Below are positions 25,979-35,335 of a DNA stretch of 64,000 bases, in pieces (position 1 is the first letter of the stretch; every line of letters starts with the position of its first letter). The notes under the pieces are model-generated. The model was not told where the DNA came from, did no database searches, and worked only from the letters and a program-made list of their open reading frames with translations. The translations under genes and the position numbers were made by a program. The stretch spans positions 62,001-126,000 of the forward strand of contig CATOSI010000005.1 of NCBI GenBank assembly GCA_951812505.1. The letters are read 5' to 3'. The DNA is from an uncultured Dehalococcoidia bacterium (lineage in GTDB: Bacteria; Chloroflexota; Dehalococcoidia; Lucifugimonadales; UBA1123).

Positions 25979-27592
25979 ATGCCAGCAAAACAGCTTCAGT
26001 TCAGTGAGGAAGCCAGAGCCGCGATGAAGCGCGGCATAGACGTTATGGCCGACACCGTTGGCGTAACGCTTGGCCCACGAGGCCGCAACGTCGTACTTGA
26101 CAAGAAGTTCGGCCCGCCCCAGGTCTGCTCCGACGGCGTAACCATCGCCAAGGAAATCGAACTCGAAGACCCGTTCGAAAACATGGGCGCACAGCTTCTT
26201 AAGGAAGCCGCAAGCAAGACCAACGACGTCGCCGGCGACGGCACCACCACCGCCACCGTGCTTGCCCAAGCCATCATCCACGAAGGATTCAAGAACATCG
26301 CCGCCGGAGCCAACCCCATGGCCCTCAAGCGCGGCATCGAGCGCGGCGTAGTCGCCATGCGCGACGCCGTCGAAGAGATGTCCACCCCCGTCGAAGGCCG
26401 GATGCAGATCGCGCAGGTCGCTTCTCTCTCCGCCCACGACGACGAAATGGGCGAGCTTATCGCCGATGTCATGGAGAAGGTCGGCAAGGACGGCGTCATT
26501 ACCGTCGAAGAGTCCAAGGGTCTGTCCTACGAGCAGGAGTTCGTGGAAGGTATGCAGATAGACCGCGGCTACATCTCCCCATACTTCATCACCGACCAGG
26601 ATCGCATGGAAGCGTCCATTGACGACCCCTACATCCTGATCACCGACAAGAAAATCTCGGCCGTTTCCGATGTCCTGCCCGCCCTCGAGAAGATTCTCCA
26701 GGTCGGCAAGAACGTCGTTATCGTCGCTGAGGACATCGAGGGCGAAGCGCTCGCCACCCTCGTCGTCAACAAGCTGCGTGGCACGCTGAACTGCGTCGCC
26801 ATCAAGGCCCCCGGCTTCGGCGACCGCCGCAAGGCTATGCTCGAAGATATGGCCATCCTAACCGGCGGCCAGGTCATCAGCGAAGAGGTAGGACGCAAGC
26901 TGGACTCGGTTACCGTCGAGGACCTCGGCCGCGCCCGCCGCATCGTCGCCTCCAAGGAAGAGACCACTTTCGTGGACGGCTCCGGCACCGAGGACAACAT
27001 CCAGGGCCGCATCAACCAGATCAAGGCCCAGGTTGACGAGACCACATCCGACTTCGACCGCGAGAAGCTCCAGGAGCGTCTGGCCAAGCTCTCCGGCGGC
27101 GTCGCCATCATCAAGGTCGGCGCGGCCACCGAGGTCGAGTTGAAAGAGAAGAAGAACCGCGTCGAGGACGCGCTGTCGGCCACCCGCGCCGCTGTTGAAG
27201 AAGGCATCGTTCCCGGCGGCGGACTGGCCGTTCTGCGCGCCAGTATCGCGCTCGAAGACCTCGGTCTGGGCGGCGACGAGGCCACCGGCGCCACTATCCT
27301 GAGGCAAGCCCTCCAGCGCCCCATCAAGCTCATCTCCGAAAATACCGGCGTCTCCGGCGAGGTCATCCTCTCAGAGAGCCTCAAGAGCGAAGGCGACTGG
27401 GGCTACGACGCCGAGGACGGCGAGTTCTGCCACCTGCTCGAAAAGGGCATCATGGACCCCGCCAAGGTCACCCGCGCCGCGATTGAGAACGCTTCCTCCG
27501 TCGCAGCCATGGTCCTGACCACCGAGTCCCTGATCACCGACGTGCCCGTCCCCGAGCCCGCGGCACCCGCAATGCCGCCAATGGACTACTAG
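25979..27592 (+). CDS. groEL: Chaperonin GroEL
   Basis: 537 residues, full length. [12 protein letters not shown] near the N terminus, [10 protein letters not shown] with the ATP-hydrolysis aspartate, and [18 protein letters not shown] are conserved. The C terminus ends P-A-M-P-P-M-D-Y instead of a long G-G-M repeat, as in several non-proteobacterial GroELs. It forms the double-ring folding chamber with GroES. A perfect palindromic terminator follows 28 bp after the stop. Confidence 0.98.
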   Translation: MPAKQLQFSEEARAAMKRGIDVMADTVGVTLGPRGRNVVLDKKFGPPQVCSDGVTIAKEIELEDPFENMGAQLLKEAASKTNDVAGDGTTTATVLAQAIIHEGFKNIAAGANPMALKRGIERGVVAMRDAVEEMSTPVEGRMQIAQVASLSAHDDEMGELIADVMEKVGKDGVITVEESKGLSYEQEFVEGMQIDRGYISPYFITDQDRMEASIDDPYILITDKKISAVSDVLPALEKILQVGKNVVIVAEDIEGEALATLVVNKLRGTLNCVAIKAPGFGDRRKAMLEDMAILTGGQVISEEVGRKLDSVTVEDLGRARRIVASKEETTFVDGSGTEDNIQGRINQIKAQVDETTSDFDREKLQERLAKLSGGVAIIKVGAATEVELKEKKNRVEDALSATRAAVEEGIVPGGGLAVLRASIALEDLGLGGDEATGATILRQALQRPIKLISENTGVSGEVILSESLKSEGDWGYDAEDGEFCHLLEKGIMDPAKVTRAAIENASSVAAMVLTTESLITDVPVPEPAAPAMPPMDY

Positions 27593-27620
27593 TCCACGAC
27601 AATCTGACAGTTTAGCCAAC

Positions 27621-27652
27621 ATGGGGCTGGCCATATGGCCAGCCCCATTTGT
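27621..27652 (+). terminator. Perfect palindromic terminator after groEL
   Basis: ATGGGGCTGGCCAT (27621-27634) is directly followed by its exact reverse complement (27635-27648), then TTTGTGT. A strong hairpin with a short T-run. The rest of the gap to 27898 holds only the REP-like copy at 27724. Confidence 0.85.
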
Positions 27653-27723
27653 GTCCAAAGCCTGCCAGCCACAGCCCAACACAATAGTTCGAGACAATTG
27701 AAAATCCGTCGCGGCGCCCAATC

Positions 27724-27750
27724 GTCATTCCCGTGAAGGCGGGAATCCAG
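27724..27750. repeat. REP-like hairpin repeat, copy 3
   Basis: GTCATTCCCGTGAAGGC then GGGAATCCAG; arms ATTCCC/GGGAAT. Located between groEL and the xdhC-like gene. Confidence 0.8.
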
Positions 27751-27898
27751 GAACTGGCGTCCTGGTAACTGCTGCAAGTCCACTTCTGAAATCGTATCAA
27801 TAGTTCAGCCGTGCATTGCCGACACGCGCCTATACTGTTAAGCTAATATGCAGAACCGGATCACGGTTTTCATCCATCCACGGAGGTGGGACAGCGAT

Positions 27899-29038
27899 AT
27901 GCAGGACGTATTCCATGAAGCCGTAAACTTGCTCCAGAAGGAAGAACAGTTGGTAATGGCCACTGTCATCCGCACCAAAGGCTCCACACCCCAGAAGCCA
28001 GGTGCGAAGTTGCTCGTTCGCAGCGACGGATCCGGCGTCGGTACGCTTGGCGGGGGTTGTGTCGAGGGAGACATCTGGTACGCCGCCAGCCAGCTCATGC
28101 GGCGCGGAGGCGACGCCCAGTACCGGGAGTACGAACTGAATGAAGACCTCGCCGCGCAGGACGGACTAGTCTGCGGCGGCACCATGTTCTTCCTCATAGA
28201 CCCCGTGTACCGCCCAGATCAGTACCTAGACTACGCCAAAGAGATTGACGCCGCATACGAAGGCGGCCCATCCGTCGCGCTCGCAAGCCTCATCAGATCC
28301 GCGCCCGGTAAGGGTCTGCCGATAGGCGCCAAACTGTTCATACGTGAGGACGGCTCCACCGAGGGTTCGCTGGGCGACCCCGACTTAGACACCAATGCGG
28401 TCAAACGCGCTCATGGCCTGATGGCAATGGGCAGAAACGAGTACGCAATCACCGATGACGGTACGGAGTACTTCGTCGAGGCTTACACCACACCTCCCCA
28501 GTTGGTGATATGCGGAGGCGGACACGTATCCTACGCCCTCGCCGCACACGCCAAGCCGCTCGGCTTCAGACTATTCATTACCGACGACAGGGAAGAATTC
28601 GCCAACCCGGAACGCTTCCCCAATGCGGACATGATAGTCTCAAAGAAGCCGGAAGAGGCGCTGGACGAACTCCCCATCAACGCCAACACTTTCATCGTAG
28701 TCGCCACACGCGGCCACAGGTTCGACAACGTAGCCCTGGCAGCGGCAGCCGCCACCCCTGCGAGATACGTCGGTCTCATGGGAAGCAAGCGCAAGACCAT
28801 CCTGATATACGAAGACCTCGTGCGTATGGGCATTGACGAAGAACGCCTGCGCAATATCCGTTCCCCTATCGGCCTCGATATACGCGCGCGCACCCCGGAG
28901 GAAATCGCGGTCAGCATCATGGGCGAGATTCTCATGTACAGACTCGGCGGCACCGGCCTCCCGATGAAGCTGGAGCAGCATCGCATTGACCGCATCATAG
29001 CCAAAGTGGATTCGGAACGAGTTGCGGCTGCCGACTGA
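27899..29038 (+). CDS. xdhC: XdhC/CoxI-family molybdenum enzyme maturation protein
   Basis: 379 residues from ATG 27899, with GGAGGTGG at 27882-27889; an upstream in-frame ATG at 27848 has no such site. The N-terminal XdhC_CoxI domain shows T-K-G-S-T-P-x-K-P-G-A-K-L, G-T-L-G-G-G-C-V-E-G and D-G-L-V-C-G-G. The C-terminal Rossmann domain has L-V-I-C-G-G-G-H-V, Y-V-G-L-M-G-S-K-R-K and R-S-P-I-G-L-D-I. Such proteins bind molybdenum cofactor and help insert the sulfurated form into xanthine-dehydrogenase-type enzymes. The MocA-like cytidylyltransferase 15 bp downstream fits the same pathway, and CoxS/CoxM subunits lie at 50549-51972. Confidence 0.92.
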   Translation: MQDVFHEAVNLLQKEEQLVMATVIRTKGSTPQKPGAKLLVRSDGSGVGTLGGGCVEGDIWYAASQLMRRGGDAQYREYELNEDLAAQDGLVCGGTMFFLIDPVYRPDQYLDYAKEIDAAYEGGPSVALASLIRSAPGKGLPIGAKLFIREDGSTEGSLGDPDLDTNAVKRAHGLMAMGRNEYAITDDGTEYFVEAYTTPPQLVICGGGHVSYALAAHAKPLGFRLFITDDREEFANPERFPNADMIVSKKPEEALDELPINANTFIVVATRGHRFDNVALAAAAATPARYVGLMGSKRKTILIYEDLVRMGIDEERLRNIRSPIGLDIRARTPEEIAVSIMGEILMYRLGGTGLPMKLEQHRIDRIIAKVDSERVAAAD

Positions 29039-29053
29039 ATCGGGGCGTCTTCG

Positions 29054-29662
29054 ATGCGTTTCATTTCCGCAGTCCTGACCGCGGCCGGCCTCAGTTCGCG
29101 CATGGGTAAGCCCAAACCGCTGCTTCCGTGGCAGGGCAAGACACTGGTCGAGAGTCAGATTGATACCCTCCTCGAGGCGGGCGCATCCGAAGTCATCGTG
29201 GTTCTCGGTCACAGGGCAATGGAAGTCGCTCCATACGTCAACGGCGACACTGTCTGCCCCGTAGTCAACTCTCAGTACAGGGACGGCCGAACCTCCTCAA
29301 TCAAGACTGGACTTAACGCTGTATCGCCCAAGGCGCGAGACATTGTGCTTATGGCCGTTGATCAGCCTCGCACCCCGCAGGTCGTATCCAGGGTAATCCG
29401 TGAGCACCTGCAAGCTAATGCATTGTTAACCTCGCCCAGATACCGCGGGCGCGGCGGTCATCCGCTAGTGTTCTCCGCAAGCCTGCTGCCGGAACTTAGC
29501 CGGATTTCCGAGGAGAACCAGGGACTCAGAGAGGTATTCGAACGACATCGCTCGGAGATTACGCAAGTCCACTTCGACGACTCGTCAATCCGCCTGGATC
29601 TCAATACGCCCGAGGCATACCGGGAAGCCTATGCGAAATACGGGCAGGTAAAACCTTCCTGA
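29054..29662 (+). CDS. MobA-like NTP transferase (MocA-type)
   Basis: 202 residues, 15 bp after xdhC. L-T-A-A-G-L-S-S-R-M-G-K-P-K-P-L-L-P-W is the nucleotide-binding loop, V-V-L-G-H, V-N-S-Q-Y-R-D-G-R-T-S-S-I, M-A-V-D-Q-P-R-T and G-R-G-G-H-P-L-V-F follow. This is the MocA/MobA-like NTP_transf_3 family; next to XdhC it is most likely the molybdopterin cytidylyltransferase that makes the MCD cofactor of CoxL/XdhA-type hydroxylases. The MocA role is inferred from context. Confidence 0.87.
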   Translation: MRFISAVLTAAGLSSRMGKPKPLLPWQGKTLVESQIDTLLEAGASEVIVVLGHRAMEVAPYVNGDTVCPVVNSQYRDGRTSSIKTGLNAVSPKARDIVLMAVDQPRTPQVVSRVIREHLQANALLTSPRYRGRGGHPLVFSASLLPELSRISEENQGLREVFERHRSEITQVHFDDSSIRLDLNTPEAYREAYAKYGQVKPS

Positions 29663-29722
29663 CCCCTTTCACCCCGGGAATCCAAAATGAGAACTAACGA
29701 CTAGGCCGTGTTGACAATTCTC

Positions 29723-29749
29723 GTCATTCCCGTGAAAACGGGAATCCAG
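29723..29749. repeat. REP-like hairpin repeat, copy 4
   Basis: GTCATTCCCGTGAAAACGGG then AATCCAG, arms ATTCCCG/CGGGAAT. The preceding GGCCGTGTTGACA and following bases resemble the flanks of the copy at 47791, so the homologous block there is about 50 bp. Confidence 0.8.
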
Positions 29750-29835
29750 GGTGCGGTGTGTAGCTATTCTCCCTACCGCAAGACCTTGAAGGCAGGGGAA
29801 ATTATAGAATGTCAACAGAACCTAACGACTGAAAG

Positions 29836-31725
29836 TCAGGAGGCGATTCGCTTTACTCCCGCGTCCGGAAAGAAAACATCCCGGATTTGTTGTGCGATTC
29901 CCTCGGCGTCAAGCTGCAGCCGTCTCCTCTGATCAACCGCTGCTCCATGCTCGATGAAAGAGTCCGGCATTCCGATACGGTGGACTGCGATGTGCTCCAT
30001 ACCCATCGCTGCAAGCCCTTCCACGACCGCCGAACCAAAGCCCCCGGCAAGTACATTCTCTTCTACCGTGACAATCCGTCCGGTCGTGCGGGCCGCGTCC
30101 ACGAGGAGATTCATGTCCAGAGGCTTCACGAAAACCGGGTCCACGACCCCGCACGATATCCCGTAATCGTCAAGCAGTTCCGCAGCCTCCATGGCGGCTG
30201 TAAGCGACTTCCCCAGACCGAATATAACCGCGTCCCGGCCTTCCCTGATCACCGAGCCGCTTCCGATTGGCAACTCTCTAAGGTCCTCATCCATGGGAAC
30301 GCCGACCGCTTCTCCTCGGGCGATGCGAATAGCGAATGGACCCGGGTGCTTATAAGCTGTGTAAACGAGATGCTGTAACTCGTTCTCATCCCTCGGCGCG
30401 GCGAGAACTATGTTGGGGAGGCATCTTATATACGATATGTCGAATGCGCCGTGGTGTGTCTTGCCGTCCTCTCCGACTATTCCCGCCCTGTCAGCAATGA
30501 TAGTAACAGGAAGATCTTGCAGGCAGACATCGTGGACTATCTGATCGAACGCGCGCTGAAGAAAAGTCGAGTATATGGACACGAACGGCTTGACTCCGGC
30601 GGATGCCAGCCCCGCAGCCATACTCACGGCGTGCTGCTCCGCAATCCCAACGTCGAATACTCTGTCCGGGAACTCCCGCCGCACGCCGGCCAGACCGGTC
30701 CCTTCGAGCATGGCCGCGCTGATCCCCACGACCGACCCGTCTTCACGCATGATCCGCGTGACCGTATCGGCGAACACCTGGGAGTACGTCGGCGCCCCGG
30801 AGCCGCTTCCCAGCGGAGAACTCGGCTGGTGGAACTTCACCGGGTCGTCCTCCGCGGGCTCGTAGCCGTGCCCCTTGTGCGTAACGACGTGTACGAGGGG
30901 GACCAGTCCTGTGGGAGTTCTGGCTTGCCGGAGCGTCTGTTCGAGCTGACCGAAGTCGTGCCCGTCAATCGGACCCAGGTACTGAAAACCCATCTCGGTC
31001 CAAAACATGGTGGGAACGATGAACCCCGCCAGGGCGGTATTGAACCTCTTGACCAGGCTGTACATCAATTCCCCCGTAGGCACCCTCTTGGAGAGCGCCT
31101 TCATCCGGTCCACCATCGCCTGGTATTCGGGATGCGTTATCAGACGCTTGCGCCAGTTGGTCAGGAATCCGATGTTCTCGGATATGGACATCCCGTTGTC
31201 GTTCAATACAAGGATGAACTTTTCGGGGTTGAGATGAACTATGTTGTTCAGCGCCTCGAAACTCGAGCCCGAGGTCATAGCGCCATCCCCTACAACGGCA
31301 ATGGTCCACGAGTCCAGCTTGCGGTTTGCTGCGCCCTCGGCGACTCCAAGCGCAATCGAGAGCCCGGTGCCGGCGTGTCCGGCCGCCAGTGTGTCGTGCG
31401 GGCTCTCACTCGGCTCGCCAAACCCGGACAGGCCTCCTTCCAGACGAATGTCCTGGAATTCGTCTCGCCTTCCGGTAACCAGCTTGTGAGTGTACATCTG
31501 GTTAGTCGTATCCCAGACTACCCTGTCGGTCGGGCTGTCGAAGACGCGATGTAGAGCAAGCGTAAGTTCTACTACACCCAAATTTGAGGCCAGATGCCCG
31601 CCACGTTCGGTAATCACCGAAATGATAGTATCCCGCGCCTCTTGAGCCACCTGTGACAGTTCTTCGTGAGTCAGGGGCTTGAGATCGCCAGGCTTATCTA
31701 TCTGATCCAGAAGACGGCCCGCCAT
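29836..31725 (-). CDS. dxs: 1-deoxy-D-xylulose-5-phosphate synthase-like
   Basis: 629 residues from ATG 31725 with AAGGAG upstream. The thiamine-diphosphate motif G-D-G-A-M-T-S-G-S-S-F-E-A-L-N-N, L-N-D-N-G-M-S-I-S-E-N, T-H-K-G-H-G-Y-E-P-A, D-V-G-I-A-E-Q-H-A and D-R-A-G-I-V-G-E-D-G-K-T-H-H-G-A-F-D place it in the DXS family, which condenses pyruvate and glyceraldehyde-3-phosphate in the MEP isoprenoid pathway. Unusually, the conserved W-D-V-G-H-Q-A-Y-x-H-K is W-D-T-T-N-Q-M-Y-T-H-K, replacing an active-site His (His49 in the E. coli enzyme) by Asn75. Other differences (G-H-A-G-T-G-L-S instead of G-H-S-S-T-S-I-S) suggest a divergent DXS-like subgroup. A standard DXS may exist elsewhere. Confidence 0.82.
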   Translation of the reverse strand: MAGRLLDQIDKPGDLKPLTHEELSQVAQEARDTIISVITERGGHLASNLGVVELTLALHRVFDSPTDRVVWDTTNQMYTHKLVTGRRDEFQDIRLEGGLSGFGEPSESPHDTLAAGHAGTGLSIALGVAEGAANRKLDSWTIAVVGDGAMTSGSSFEALNNIVHLNPEKFILVLNDNGMSISENIGFLTNWRKRLITHPEYQAMVDRMKALSKRVPTGELMYSLVKRFNTALAGFIVPTMFWTEMGFQYLGPIDGHDFGQLEQTLRQARTPTGLVPLVHVVTHKGHGYEPAEDDPVKFHQPSSPLGSGSGAPTYSQVFADTVTRIMREDGSVVGISAAMLEGTGLAGVRREFPDRVFDVGIAEQHAVSMAAGLASAGVKPFVSIYSTFLQRAFDQIVHDVCLQDLPVTIIADRAGIVGEDGKTHHGAFDISYIRCLPNIVLAAPRDENELQHLVYTAYKHPGPFAIRIARGEAVGVPMDEDLRELPIGSGSVIREGRDAVIFGLGKSLTAAMEAAELLDDYGISCGVVDPVFVKPLDMNLLVDAARTTGRIVTVEENVLAGGFGSAVVEGLAAMGMEHIAVHRIGMPDSFIEHGAAVDQRRRLQLDAEGIAQQIRDVFFPDAGVKRIAS

Positions 31726-32025
31726 TATAGAAACTCCTTGCGAAGCGTCGTTATCTTCAACGGATTATTGCACATTCCGAGCAAAGATAACCATAGAGGC
31801 AGTCCTTGAGAGTTGTCAATAACAGTGGGGTTAATGTTGCCATAAATCCTACATAAACCACCACTACTTGCACTATCCCACAAGTATATTCCATTGCGAT
31901 GATCCGAATCCAAGAACACCCCGTCCGTTCCTACGTAACCGCGCGGCGTGTATCATAGGGTAACCCTTGAAAGAGAGTTCTGAAGCGCATCCGCCCAATT
32001 CGATAACCGCTGATCGGAGTATGAG
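31726..32025. other. 300-bp intergenic region, divergent promoters
   Basis: Contains the candidate dxs promoter (31790-31819). The remainder is relatively AT-rich with no supported gene; a 64-codon minus-strand ORF here lacks any recognisable feature and overlaps the promoter. The crotonase promoter was not clearly identified. Confidence 0.4.
31790..31819 (-). promoter_or_regulatory. Candidate dxs promoter
   Basis: On the minus strand, TTGACA (31819-31814) and TATGGT (31795-31790) are separated by 18 bp, about 60 bp before the ribosome site of dxs. Confidence 0.5.
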
Positions 32026-32859
32026 ATGACCTACGAAAACATTCTGCTAAGCAGAGACGGCCTTGTCCTGACTATCACCGTCAACAGGCCCGAGGTACGT
32101 AACGCCCAGAGCCGTATTATGCTCGAGGAGTTCGACGACGCCCTGATGTCGGCAGCAGACGACGATTCCGTTCGGGTCGTGATCGTCGCGGGCGCGGGCG
32201 ATCACTTTTCAGCAGGTCACGATCTGGGTAGCCCGCAGGAACTGGCGGACCGCGAAAGACGCCCGTATCCCCCCGGCATCCCCGGGGCATACGACCGCAG
32301 CCGCAAGCAGAACCTCGACAACACCTTGAGGTGGCGCGACTTTCCAAAACCGACCATTGCCCAGGTGCAAGGATACTGCATCATGGGCGGTCTGATACTC
32401 GCGACCGCCTGCGACCTCATAGTCGCCTCCGACGATGCGCGATTCTCCGACCGCACGGTGCGCTGGGGCGGCCCGCACGTTCAGTTCGCCAGCCTGCCCT
32501 GGGAGGTTGGCTTCAGAAAGGCGAAGGAGTACCTTTTCACCGGCGACTGGATTGACGCCCAGGAGGCGGAGAAGCTGGGATTGGTCAACCGCGTCGTTCC
32601 GCGGGAGTCTCTTGAGGAAGAGACGATGAAACTGGCGCAGCGCATTGCGCTCCAGGAGCCTTTCGCACTTCGGTTATCCAAGTTCTCAGTCAACCAGATG
32701 CAGGACGAGATGGGATACCGTTCGGCGATAGGCAGCGCGTTCCAGACCCACGCTCTTTCGATTGCCTACCGGCGCGAACGCGACGCCGAGCAGGGCGCCG
32801 AGGATGGGACGAATCGAGCAAAAACGAGAGATGCCCGCTTTGGAGACCAGAGAGGCTGA
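32026..32859 (+). CDS. Crotonase-superfamily protein lacking catalytic Glu
   Basis: 277 residues from ATG 32026 with CGGAG upstream. V-N-R-P-E-V-R-N-A-Q and F-S-A-G-H-D-L give the CoA/oxyanion region. The second oxyanion motif reads C-I-M-G-G-L-I-L-A-T-A-C-D-L, so the usual G-G-x-E glutamate is absent, and the second catalytic glutamate region (S-D-R-T-V-R-W-G-G) also lacks Glu. It is therefore unlikely to be a plain enoyl-CoA hydratase; other crotonases (isomerases, decarboxylases, thioesterases) use different residues. It lies 5 bp before two tandem CaiB genes and probably works with them on a CoA ester. Confidence 0.82.
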   Translation: MTYENILLSRDGLVLTITVNRPEVRNAQSRIMLEEFDDALMSAADDDSVRVVIVAGAGDHFSAGHDLGSPQELADRERRPYPPGIPGAYDRSRKQNLDNTLRWRDFPKPTIAQVQGYCIMGGLILATACDLIVASDDARFSDRTVRWGGPHVQFASLPWEVGFRKAKEYLFTGDWIDAQEAEKLGLVNRVVPRESLEEETMKLAQRIALQEPFALRLSKFSVNQMQDEMGYRSAIGSAFQTHALSIAYRRERDAEQGAEDGTNRAKTRDARFGDQRG

Positions 32860-32864
32860 GGCAC

Positions 32865-34055
32865 ATGGACTCTCATCAGCCGACCGGCGGCGCTCTTTCC
32901 GACTTGCGAGTTGTTGATCTGTCAAACGGGATAGCGGGCGCATTCTGCGCCAAACTATTCGCCGACTTCGGCTCGGACGTGATAAAGGTCGAACCCTCCT
33001 CCGGCGATCCAACCAGAACTCTGGGCCCATTTCCTGCTGATGCCGCCGATACCGAGTCCAGCGGTATGTTCATGTACCTGAACACCAACAAGAGAGGCGT
33101 AACGCTGGATGTGGAATCGGCGCGTGGCCGAAGTCTAGCCGCTAACCTGATGACAAAGGCCGACGTGGTAGTGGAGAGTTTCGCCCCGATATCAATGGAG
33201 CGCATGGGACTTGGCTACGACTCGCTACGGAACCTCAACCCTGCCGTCATCCTGGTCTCCATAACCCCATTCGGCCAAGATGGACCCTGGAGTGAATACC
33301 AGGCGACCGAACTGGTGGAATACGCGGCTTCCGGTCTGAGCTATGTGAACGGTTCATCTGAACGGGAACCGCTAAAAGAACCCGGCTACGAGTCCTCGTA
33401 CCAGGCCGGCGCTTGCGGCTTTCTGGGAGCCATGACCGCGCTCGCACACAGAGATTTCACGGGGCTAGGTCAGCACGTGGATATCTCCATACAGGAAGCC
33501 GCCGCCGCGACTTTCGCGCCCCAATTCCTGGGCGCTATGCACTCCGGTGAGTCGCCTGGGCGTGGCTCGACTCCGCTGCTCCCCTGCAAGGACGGGTACG
33601 TCTCCCTCAACGTGCGCCACGACGCCACGTGGGAATATATGTGGCTATTCTTCGACGCGCCGGAGATTGCCCAGGACACCAGATTCGCCACTGCTGCTGA
33701 ACGCCGTCGTCGGGCGAACGAACTCGAAGAACTGCTGCTCCCTTACCTGGCGAAGTACACGATGGAAGAGCTGTTCCACGGTCTCGCTCCGCTTCGTCTC
33801 CTGATTGGCATGACGCTGGGAGTAGAACACCTGGTGGGCGACCCACACCTGCGCGAGCGAGGCTTCTTTGCCGTCGTTCCGCATCCCGACAAAGAAGATG
33901 TGGTTATGCCGGGCGCGCCCTTCAGGATGAGCGAAACCCCCTGGCGACTCGACCGTTCCGCCCCGAACATGGGCCAGCACAACGATGAGATTTTTCCCGA
34001 GCTTGGCCTCGACACGAGCGAAATCGCTCGGCTGCGTGAGGACGGCATCGTCTGA
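32865..34055 (+). CDS. CaiB/BaiF-family protein without the catalytic Asp
   Basis: 396 residues. L-R-V-V-D-L-S-N-G-I-A-G-A, S-D-V-I-K-V-E-P-S-S-G-D-P-T and N-T-N-K-R-G-V-T-L-D are family signatures. At the position of the catalytic aspartate, 10 residues before G-A-M-T-A-L, there is Ser (E-S-S-Y-Q-A-G). The next gene, starting one base after this stop, encodes a second family member that does have the aspartate. Heteromeric family III enzymes are known (for example BbsEF and SmtAB), so this may be the non-catalytic or half-site subunit of a heterodimer. Confidence 0.85.
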   Translation: MDSHQPTGGALSDLRVVDLSNGIAGAFCAKLFADFGSDVIKVEPSSGDPTRTLGPFPADAADTESSGMFMYLNTNKRGVTLDVESARGRSLAANLMTKADVVVESFAPISMERMGLGYDSLRNLNPAVILVSITPFGQDGPWSEYQATELVEYAASGLSYVNGSSEREPLKEPGYESSYQAGACGFLGAMTALAHRDFTGLGQHVDISIQEAAAATFAPQFLGAMHSGESPGRGSTPLLPCKDGYVSLNVRHDATWEYMWLFFDAPEIAQDTRFATAAERRRRANELEELLLPYLAKYTMEELFHGLAPLRLLIGMTLGVEHLVGDPHLRERGFFAVVPHPDKEDVVMPGAPFRMSETPWRLDRSAPNMGQHNDEIFPELGLDTSEIARLREDGIV

Positions 34056-34056
34056 C

Positions 34057-35319
34057 ATGAACGACACGCGCCCCCTCCGACACATCCGCGCCACTGTGCT
34101 TACGCAGGCATGGGCGGGCGCATTCACAACTCGTCTCCTGGCCGACATGGGCGCCGAGGTAATTCAGGTCGAATCTCTGAACAGGATAGACCCCTGGCGA
34201 GGTGGTTACCCGCCCCGTCTTTCGGGCACATATCCTGACAGCGATCCCGGAAAGAGACCGTTTGACCGCAACGCCGCCTACAACTCCGTGAACACGGGCA
34301 AGAAGGCGATAACGCTCGACTTGAATGATTCCGAGGCCATGGACGCCTTCCTGGAACTTGTCAGTGTCTCCGACATAGTAGCCGAGAACTTCTCGGGCCG
34401 CGTCCTGCCCAACCTCGGCCTGGAATATCCCGTCCTGCGCTCCGTGAACCCAAGCGTCATACTGCTGCGTATGCCCGCCTACGGCGTTTCCGGGCCATAC
34501 GCCAACTACATGGGCAACGGCGGCACGATAGAGCCGATGTCCGGCATAACCTCGCTGCTAGGCTACGAGGGCGGCCCTCCGATGAACTCCGGAGTCATGC
34601 ACACCGACCCATTCGCCGGACTCATGGGAATGGCCGGCCTGATGATAGCCCTCCACCACCGGGCGCGAACTGGGCGCGGGCAGGAGATAGACCTGTCCCA
34701 GCAGGAGACATCCATCAGCCTCATACCCGACCACATAATGGCCTACACTATGAGCGGACAATCTCCTCAACGACGCGGCAACCACAGCGACCACATGGCC
34801 CCGCACAACAACTATCGCTGCAAGGGCGATGACTCTTGGGTCGCGATTGCGGTGCGCTCCGAAGACGAATGGGTACGATTCTGCGAAGTGATTGAGAGGC
34901 CGGGGTTATCGTCCGACCCGCGCTTTCACGATCTGTTGGCGCGACAGGCGAACATAGCCCAACTCGACGACATCGTATCCGAGTGGACACGCGACAAGAG
35001 TGCCTATAACATAGCCGACTTGCTTCAGAGGGCATCCATACCCAGCGCGCCAGTCCTGAAAGCCGCCCAACTGCTGCACAACCCCCAGCTAAAGACGCGC
35101 GGCTTCTTCCAGACCCTCGAACGCGAAGACACCGGCCCACTCCCCTACGCTGGCCCAGCCTGGAGGCTGTCGAGGACGCCCGGAAGACTCGGCGGACCGC
35201 CGCCTGGACTGGGACAGCACAGCGAAGGAGTTCTGCGAAAGTTGCTCGGCATCCCCCAAGCCGTCATAGACGACCTAGTTCACCGCGTCATAACCGGCGA
35301 CACGCCGCCTACGGACTGA
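34057..35319 (+). CDS. CaiB/BaiF (family III) CoA-transferase, catalytic subunit candidate
   Basis: 420 residues from ATG 34057, one base after the TGA of the preceding CaiB gene, which makes translational coupling likely. A-E-V-I-Q-V-E, N-T-G-K-K-A-I-T-L-D and A-Y-G-V-S-G-P-Y match the family, and H-T-D-P-F-A-G-L-M-G-M supplies the aspartate 10 residues before G-L-M-I-A-L. The N terminus R-A-T-V-L-T-Q-A-W-A-G is diverged from the usual V-x-D-L-T/S. Together with the upstream CaiB and crotonase it forms a three-gene CoA-ester operon. Confidence 0.87.
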   Translation: MNDTRPLRHIRATVLTQAWAGAFTTRLLADMGAEVIQVESLNRIDPWRGGYPPRLSGTYPDSDPGKRPFDRNAAYNSVNTGKKAITLDLNDSEAMDAFLELVSVSDIVAENFSGRVLPNLGLEYPVLRSVNPSVILLRMPAYGVSGPYANYMGNGGTIEPMSGITSLLGYEGGPPMNSGVMHTDPFAGLMGMAGLMIALHHRARTGRGQEIDLSQQETSISLIPDHIMAYTMSGQSPQRRGNHSDHMAPHNNYRCKGDDSWVAIAVRSEDEWVRFCEVIERPGLSSDPRFHDLLARQANIAQLDDIVSEWTRDKSAYNIADLLQRASIPSAPVLKAAQLLHNPQLKTRGFFQTLEREDTGPLPYAGPAWRLSRTPGRLGGPPPGLGQHSEGVLRKLLGIPQAVIDDLVHRVITGDTPPTD

Positions 35320-35335
35320 TCCAGGTTCGCCCCTA

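Noticed and set aside
30451..31554. 367-codon plus-strand ORF opposite dxs
   Set aside because: Antisense to a complete DXS-like gene and low-complexity in character.
31725..31919. 64-codon minus-strand ORF before dxs
   Set aside because: No ribosome site or domain, and it covers the likely dxs promoter.
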